Shown here piece by piece: positions 59,904 to 64,000 of a stretch of 64,000 nucleotides of DNA; the first letter of the stretch is position 1, and each line of letters begins with the position of its first letter. The notes beneath the pieces are model-generated. The model was not told the origin of the DNA. It worked only from the letters and a program-made list of their open reading frames with translations, and did not search any database. The position numbers and the translations under genes were made by a program. This DNA comes from Prevotella sp. UBA2756 (GTDB lineage: Bacteria; Bacteroidota; Bacteroidia; Bacteroidales; Bacteroidaceae), in assembly GCA_002353205.1 (NCBI GenBank), contig DEJE01000014.1:63749-127748 (forward strand). The letters are read 5' to 3'.

Positions 59904-62201
59904 TCAGCGTATGCCGTAGAGATAGCCGAGGAGAGCCATCTTGCCGCGCATGGTCTCACGGGGAGTGAACTCGCCGTTGACCCAGAAGTATCGCTGGTTG
60001 AAGAAAGACTCCTGTCGGGGCCAGCCGCCGTCAGTCCACGACGGGTACATGCGTTCGGTCAGGATGCGGGCGTCGCCGCCGTCGCCCGGCGACCATGTCT
60101 CAGTGCCGTTGAAGGGCGTCTGTCCGGGATGACACTCCGGCGTGCCGTCGTTACGGCCTGTGGTGTAGCAGTCGGTGATGTGGCGCTCGCCGAGTCCGGT
60201 CATCTCCACGATGTTGCCGGGGTTGCGTCCCATGGCCCAGCTGGCCTCAGTGTACATGACGTGTTCAAGCTCCTTGCGCTTGCTCTTGTCGGCAATATAG
60301 TGATAGAGCATCACGAGCTGCAGGTTCTGTGAGGTCTGCCAGCGGCGGTCGTTGGCGGCCCGGCGCGACGGTCGCTGATCCACATGGCCGATGTTGTATT
60401 TCTCTGCCTCTGTGCGCACGCTGGCCTTCAGCTCCTGGTAGAGTTGGGCAAAGTGGCGCTGATGCGGACAGGTGATATAGGCCACGGCCGTCCATACGTT
60501 AGCGATGGACAGACTGTATTTCTCTTCGGCAAAGACCTTCTCCCATTGCTGGTCGCCAGTCAGGTTATAGAGGTAGGCTGCCGCCATCTGGCGGAAGTCG
60601 CGGCCACGGATGCTCATGCTTCCGATGCCCTGCTCGTCGTCGAGCTGCTGGTTGTCCTGTCGGCTTGCGAAGCTGAAAGCCTTGATGGCTTCGTCGGTAT
60701 AGTAGGTCCTCAGTGAGTCGTAGAGAGCCTGATCCACTCCTGCCGTCAGGCTACCGATGCGGAAGGCTTCTGCTATCATGGCGCAGTTGGCGGCATTGGC
60801 CCATGCTGCCATGGTGGTGCATCCGGCCTGGAACATCACTGTCCAGTCGGCCGACGGATTGGTGACACCCTGCGAGTAAGCCTCGCCGTCGCGTATGCTG
60901 AGGAAGAAGTCCACCTCGTTGCGGGCCTCGTCGATGATGTCGGGGATGCCGTTGCCGCTTTCTCGGATGCCGAGATCGTCTTCAGCGAGCCGTCCGCCCG
61001 TCAGCAGATAAGGCAGCAGCATGTCGTAGATGTTGCTCACGTGGGCCAGATGGCGGTCCCAGTCCATGGCATCGGAGTGGCCTCCGCGGACATCGAGGTT
61101 CACAGGATTGCCCGGCAGGCGATGCTGCCAGAAGGCCGATGCCATGACAGGCTTGAAGTGTGGCTCGTCCCAAACGTCGCCGCGCAGCTTGCGCCAGTCG
61201 GGATGCCAGGGATGGAGGTCGGTCTTGTAGATGGTGAAGCCCTTCGGGTCGGTCTCTGCGATGAACTGCGGCTGCCTGGGGATGGGCGATACGCGTGGTG
61301 TGTCGATGGGTTCGCCGAGCCGCATGTAGTAGTAGCCGCGAACGGAGTAGCGGTAGGGCTGATGGTAGATGTCGCTGCTGATGTCAAAGTCCATGCTGCA
61401 GCCCACGTCCTCTACCACCAAGCGGTATCTGCCGGGCTTCGTGGCGCGGAAGTCGATGTTCCACACGTCGCTGCCGACAAGATTCTTGTTGCCGGCCTCG
61501 TTCTTGCTCTCGCTGAGAGGTTTCCAGAACTTCACGGTTCCCATCTTCTGTTTCTTCTTGTTTCCGACGTTGTAGAGCCACACGCTGCGCCCTTCCCACT
61601 CCTTGTAGCTGCGGCTTCCGCCGTCGCCGAGCCATTGGTAGAGGTCGGCAGCATGGGTCGACTCAGCAGGCGAGTAGCCAATGATGTTCACGTGGATGGC
61701 TTCCGACGGTGTGTTCCATACATCGAACCTGACGCTGGCCGACGACTGGTCGCTGCCAATGCCCTGCGGAATGGAGACAGTGTAGGTGCATCCCTGGCGC
61801 ATCGGCTTCTCCAGCTGCAGGAACAGCCAGTGGTCGAGCTCGCTCTTCAGCGTGTGGTCGGTGTTCATCGGTTTCGACTTGCGCCAAACGTTGACGGGGT
61901 GGGCCGCGGCAAAGGTCTTGTCGTCCTTGGAACTGATGGTCCATGCCGCCGCCTTCTGGGCCAGGTCAACCTTCAGCCGCTCGCCAAAGACGCGTAGCGT
62001 GTCGTCGCCTTCAGAAAAAGAGTGGCCCAGAAAAGCACTCGGTCCGGTACCGCTATCCCTGTAGCGCACCTCGCCGTCGCGGAAGTGGAGCATCAGATAG
62101 CCTTTGTCAATCACTCTGAGTTCAATCAGTTTTGTAGCACCAACGGGTAAGCTGGAAAGCAGCAGTAAGCTGGCTAAAGCGAATAGGGACTTATTAACCA
62201 T
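59904..62201 (-). CDS. GH9 family glycoside hydrolase (endoglucanase-like)
   Basis: 765 residues. Signal peptide SLFALASLLLLSSLPVGATK. N-terminal domains (about 25-275) include a cellulase Ig-like fold (SEAIHVNIIGYSPAESTHAA; ATKPGRYRLVVEDVGCSMDF). The (alpha/alpha)6 GH9 domain runs from about 280, with YYYMRLG, the catalytic Asp region VRGGHSDAMDWDRHL, ESGNGIPDIIDEARNEVDFF, ASWAMGRNPGN and a C-terminal Glu in YFWVNGEFTPRETMRG. The usual DAGD is DAMD here. It likely acts on beta-glucan or xyloglucan in the periplasm or at the surface. It is not in the PUL. Confidence 0.92.
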   Translation of the reverse strand: MVNKSLFALASLLLLSSLPVGATKLIELRVIDKGYLMLHFRDGEVRYRDSGTGPSAFLGHSFSEGDDTLRVFGERLKVDLAQKAAAWTISSKDDKTFAAAHPVNVWRKSKPMNTDHTLKSELDHWLFLQLEKPMRQGCTYTVSIPQGIGSDQSSASVRFDVWNTPSEAIHVNIIGYSPAESTHAADLYQWLGDGGSRSYKEWEGRSVWLYNVGNKKKQKMGTVKFWKPLSESKNEAGNKNLVGSDVWNIDFRATKPGRYRLVVEDVGCSMDFDISSDIYHQPYRYSVRGYYYMRLGEPIDTPRVSPIPRQPQFIAETDPKGFTIYKTDLHPWHPDWRKLRGDVWDEPHFKPVMASAFWQHRLPGNPVNLDVRGGHSDAMDWDRHLAHVSNIYDMLLPYLLTGGRLAEDDLGIRESGNGIPDIIDEARNEVDFFLSIRDGEAYSQGVTNPSADWTVMFQAGCTTMAAWANAANCAMIAEAFRIGSLTAGVDQALYDSLRTYYTDEAIKAFSFASRQDNQQLDDEQGIGSMSIRGRDFRQMAAAYLYNLTGDQQWEKVFAEEKYSLSIANVWTAVAYITCPHQRHFAQLYQELKASVRTEAEKYNIGHVDQRPSRRAANDRRWQTSQNLQLVMLYHYIADKSKRKELEHVMYTEASWAMGRNPGNIVEMTGLGERHITDCYTTGRNDGTPECHPGQTPFNGTETWSPGDGGDARILTERMYPSWTDGGWPRQESFFNQRYFWVNGEFTPRETMRGKMALLGYLYGIR

Positions 62202-62223
62202 AATCTGTCTATAATAAGTGTTA

Positions 62224-62231
62224 CAAAATTA
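62224..62231 (-). promoter_or_regulatory. -7 element (TAATTTTG) of the GH9 gene
   Basis: TAATTTTG on the minus strand, 22 nt before the GH9 ATG. It overlaps the stop codon of the upstream DUF3667 gene. Confidence 0.45.
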
Positions 62232-63395
62232 TCTGTGTCGCTGCCTCATCTTCCGCACGAGGGCGGTGGTGACGGTGATGAGCACGATGAGCGAGATGCC
62301 GAAGACCACGATGCGGCTGATCCAGTTGCCCACGTCGGTGCCACCATCGTTAACGAATGTCTTGTGAATGTCGGCTATGATGAACGCAATGTGGCCGAGG
62401 ATGTTCAGACAGAGGAACACCAGCACGGCTTTCTCTTTCGCCCGTTGCCAACGGCTCTGCACGGGGCGGTCGTAGAAGGCTGCCTTGTAGCACTCTACTG
62501 TCAGCAGAAAGGCAGCTACGCCGAACAGTCCGGCGGAGATCCTTGTATCAGTGTGACCATAGTCAGACGCAGTGAAAACGATTGAGAGCAACTGGAGCAG
62601 TACGGCGACAGTAAGGATCTCGAATACAGAGAGAATGCCGACCATGGCAATTCGCCAAACCGTGTCCCAAAGGCTGTAGCCGAACAATTGCGAATAGACG
62701 ATGATGAGCTGCAAGGTGATGATGATGCATAGTTCGGCAAGAGCCGACGTATCAGTGCTTTGCAGGTTCATAGCCCAGGTCACAACGCCCGTGAGGAAAA
62801 CGAGGATGAGAAACAGTGTGCTGTTGAACACCTGAATGAAGAATCCCTGCGGCAAGTTGTGCGTAGCAAGGCGCGGCGAATAGCGGAACACGATGTTGGT
62901 GGGCAGCAGCAAGAACATGAAGAAGAGCAGCGACGCCCAGTCGTAGTGTTTGCTCAGCCACAGCTCCATCCTTCCCATGAGGTCGGCCGCCTCGGTGGCC
63001 GTTTGGGTATCTTCGGGGCCGAAAATATGGATTTGGGTCAGGTTGTTGATGACGAAGATGAGGGTGGCCACGATGACCAGCATCTTCACCGGCGGGAAGC
63101 TCACCTGCTTGCGGCCGCTGATATACTCGCCGATGAGATAGCCCGGACGGAACAGCAGCTGCCACAGGGTGTAAGGCATGGAACGCGTGCCGATGCCCCA
63201 AAGGTCCATCACGCCCTCGCGGATGCTATGCCATGTTACCAATCCCGTGCCGCCACGCTGACCGCAGCACGGGCAGAAGTTGCCCTCGAACTCGTGGCCG
63301 CAGTTCTGGCAGCGATGCTTGTCGTGACTCATCGTGAAGGCAACGGGCGACTTTTGCCATTGCTTCAACCGCTGATAACTCTCTCTGATGTTCAT
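62229..63395 (-). CDS. DUF3667 zinc-ribbon membrane protein
   Basis: 388 residues from MNIRESYQRLKQWQK. An N-terminal zinc ribbon, CQNCGHEFEGNFCPCCGQRG, is followed by the DUF3667 signature REGVMDLWGIGTRSMPYTLW and LLFRPGYLIGEYISGRKQ. Then come about five TM helices, starting with VKMLVIVATLIFVINNL. The family is common in Bacteroidetes. No biochemical function is known to me. A TACCTTTG lies 8 nt before this ATG, so I prefer it over upstream in-frame codons. Cotranscription with GH9 is possible (27-nt gap). Confidence 0.88.
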   Translation of the reverse strand: MNIRESYQRLKQWQKSPVAFTMSHDKHRCQNCGHEFEGNFCPCCGQRGGTGLVTWHSIREGVMDLWGIGTRSMPYTLWQLLFRPGYLIGEYISGRKQVSFPPVKMLVIVATLIFVINNLTQIHIFGPEDTQTATEAADLMGRMELWLSKHYDWASLLFFMFLLLPTNIVFRYSPRLATHNLPQGFFIQVFNSTLFLILVFLTGVVTWAMNLQSTDTSALAELCIIITLQLIIVYSQLFGYSLWDTVWRIAMVGILSVFEILTVAVLLQLLSIVFTASDYGHTDTRISAGLFGVAAFLLTVECYKAAFYDRPVQSRWQRAKEKAVLVFLCLNILGHIAFIIADIHKTFVNDGGTDVGNWISRIVVFGISLIVLITVTTALVRKMRQRHR

Positions 63396-63403
63396 ATTCG
63401 GTA

Positions 63404-63411
63404 CAAAGGTA
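63404..63411 (-). promoter_or_regulatory. -7 promoter element (TACCTTTG) of the DUF3667 gene
   Basis: TACCTTTG on the minus strand ends 8 nt before the ATG at 63395, implying a nearly leaderless mRNA. Confidence 0.55.
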
Positions 63412-63455
63412 GCCATTTTTCCGTATTTACCAAACTGTAAAGCAAAAAAACTGAC

Positions 63456-63680
63456 ATCTTTGGATAAGCAGCTCGCGTTCGAAAACGAAAATAAATGCAA
63501 GCATTCATTTTGCGTTTTGCTCACTTATTTGATAAAATCTTCCCGTTCGATCAAACAAAATTTTTTGTTTGCTTCTCACTTACTCAGATTTTTCGTAACT
63601 TTGGATAAATTACTCCCGTTCGAAAACGAAAATAAATGCAAGCATTCATTTTGCGTTTTGCTCACTTATTCGTAACTTTG
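63456..63680 (+). promoter_or_regulatory. Tandemly repeated promoter region of alaS
   Basis: Three modules of about 74 nt. Modules 1 and 3 share an identical 54-bp block (63476-63529 and 63617-63670) starting CGTTCGAAAACGAAAATAAA and ending GCTCACTTATT. Module 2 (63530-63603) is a diverged copy. Module 3 has a full promoter: TTG-N19-TAACTTTG, -7 at 63673-63680. Module 2 ends in another TAACTTTG (63596-63603). The -7 position of module 1 is degenerate. It fills the gap between the DUF3667 gene and alaS. Confidence 0.8.
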
Positions 63681-63718
63681 CAGCCAAATTGTAAAAACAA
63701 AGAGGAAACAAGAAAAAG

Positions 63719-64000
63719 ATGATGACAGCAAATGAGATTCGCGACTCGTTCAAGAAGTTCTTCGAGTCGAAGCAGCACGCCATCGTGCCCTCGGCACCGA
63801 TGGTCATTAAAGACGACCCCACACTGATGTTCACCAATGCGGGCATGAACCAGTGGAAAGACATCATACTGGGCACTCGCGACCCCGAACCGCGCCGACG
63901 CGCAGACTCGCAGAAGTGCCTGCGCGTGAGCGGCAAGCACAACGACCTGGAAGAGGTGGGGCACGACACGTACCACCACACCATGTTCGAGATGCTGGGC
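63719..64000 (+). CDS. alaS: Alanine-tRNA ligase (3' partial)
   Basis: First 94 residues of a class II synthetase that charges tRNA-Ala; it continues beyond the window. Diagnostic N-terminal motifs: ANEIRDSFKKFFESKQHAIV, PTLMFTNAGMNQWKDIILG, SQKCLRVSGKHNDLEEVG and TYHHTMFEMLG (motif 2 region). Start is ATG at 63719 or the adjacent ATG at 63722; the -7 element is 38 nt upstream. Confidence 0.96.
   Translation, partial: MMTANEIRDSFKKFFESKQHAIVPSAPMVIKDDPTLMFTNAGMNQWKDIILGTRDPEPRRRADSQKCLRVSGKHNDLEEVGHDTYHHTMFEMLG

Overview
The window looks like a chromosomal contig from a Bacteroidales bacterium, most likely a gut Prevotella-type organism (Prevotellaceae). The basis is a SusC/SusD polysaccharide-utilization locus, a BspA-type leucine-rich repeat protein, a parA-parB-DUF5683-transglycosylase-rel gene order, DUF349 and DUF3667 proteins, and many promoters with the Bacteroidetes -7 element TAnnTTTG. 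Genus-level placement is inference. No rRNA, CRISPR array, intact insertion sequence or prophage was seen. There is one tRNA.

Layout. 1-2.9 kb: end of the ribosomal alpha operon (rpsM-rpsK-rpsD-rpoA-rplQ) with a terminator. 3-12.6 kb: cell-envelope and metabolic genes: a putative outer-membrane protein, a truncated LRR gene behind a 22-bp tandem repeat, a glycine-rich lipoprotein, rlpA, gdhA, a BspA-like protein and a SpoIIE-type phosphatase. The phosphatase is divergent from a receiver-like/ATP-grasp fusion protein (12.9-15.9 kb). 16-22 kb: DUF349 protein, corA with a long structured leader, pepD and a flippase-like membrane protein. 22.2-26.6 kb: a compact transcription unit for two membrane microproteins, then an SPFH protein, a ribbon-helix-helix protein, a 59-residue membrane protein, and a LytTR two-component system whose sensor carries a His/Asp-rich loop. 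26.8-29.1 kb: an apparent operon for two secreted proteins, one with a dockerin-like domain and one with a cohesin-like domain, plus a 50-residue peptide. 29.5-35.2 kb: rsgA-frr, a repeat-rich gap, then cdsA-ftsH-rsfS and tRNA-Gln.

36-46.9 kb is a beta-glucan-type PUL: SusC, SusD, a surface glycan-binding lipoprotein with three tandem modules, a GH16 lipoprotein and a GH3 enzyme. Together they would bind, cut, import and finish a beta-1,3- or mixed-linkage glucan. No PUL regulator lies beside them. 47-54.4 kb: pectinesterase, then the minus-strand par/DUF5683/transglycosylase/Rel cluster linking chromosome segregation, envelope and (p)ppGpp. 54.5-64 kb: surE-lpxB, a MerR-type regulator, an acetyl-xylan-esterase-like protein, a lipoprotein, a GH9 enzyme, a DUF3667 protein, and the start of alaS behind a tandemly repeated promoter.

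The points most worth follow-up are: the corA leader, whose hairpin loop is an 8-nt exact complement of the translation-start region; the two-microprotein operon; the cohesin/dockerin-like secreted pair; a roughly 279-bp palindrome-rich repeat present twice in opposite orientation with the same short reading frame open in both copies; the repeated alaS promoter; four genes whose start codon sits 7-8 nt after a -7 element; and heptamer/octamer tandem repeats in many intergenic gaps.
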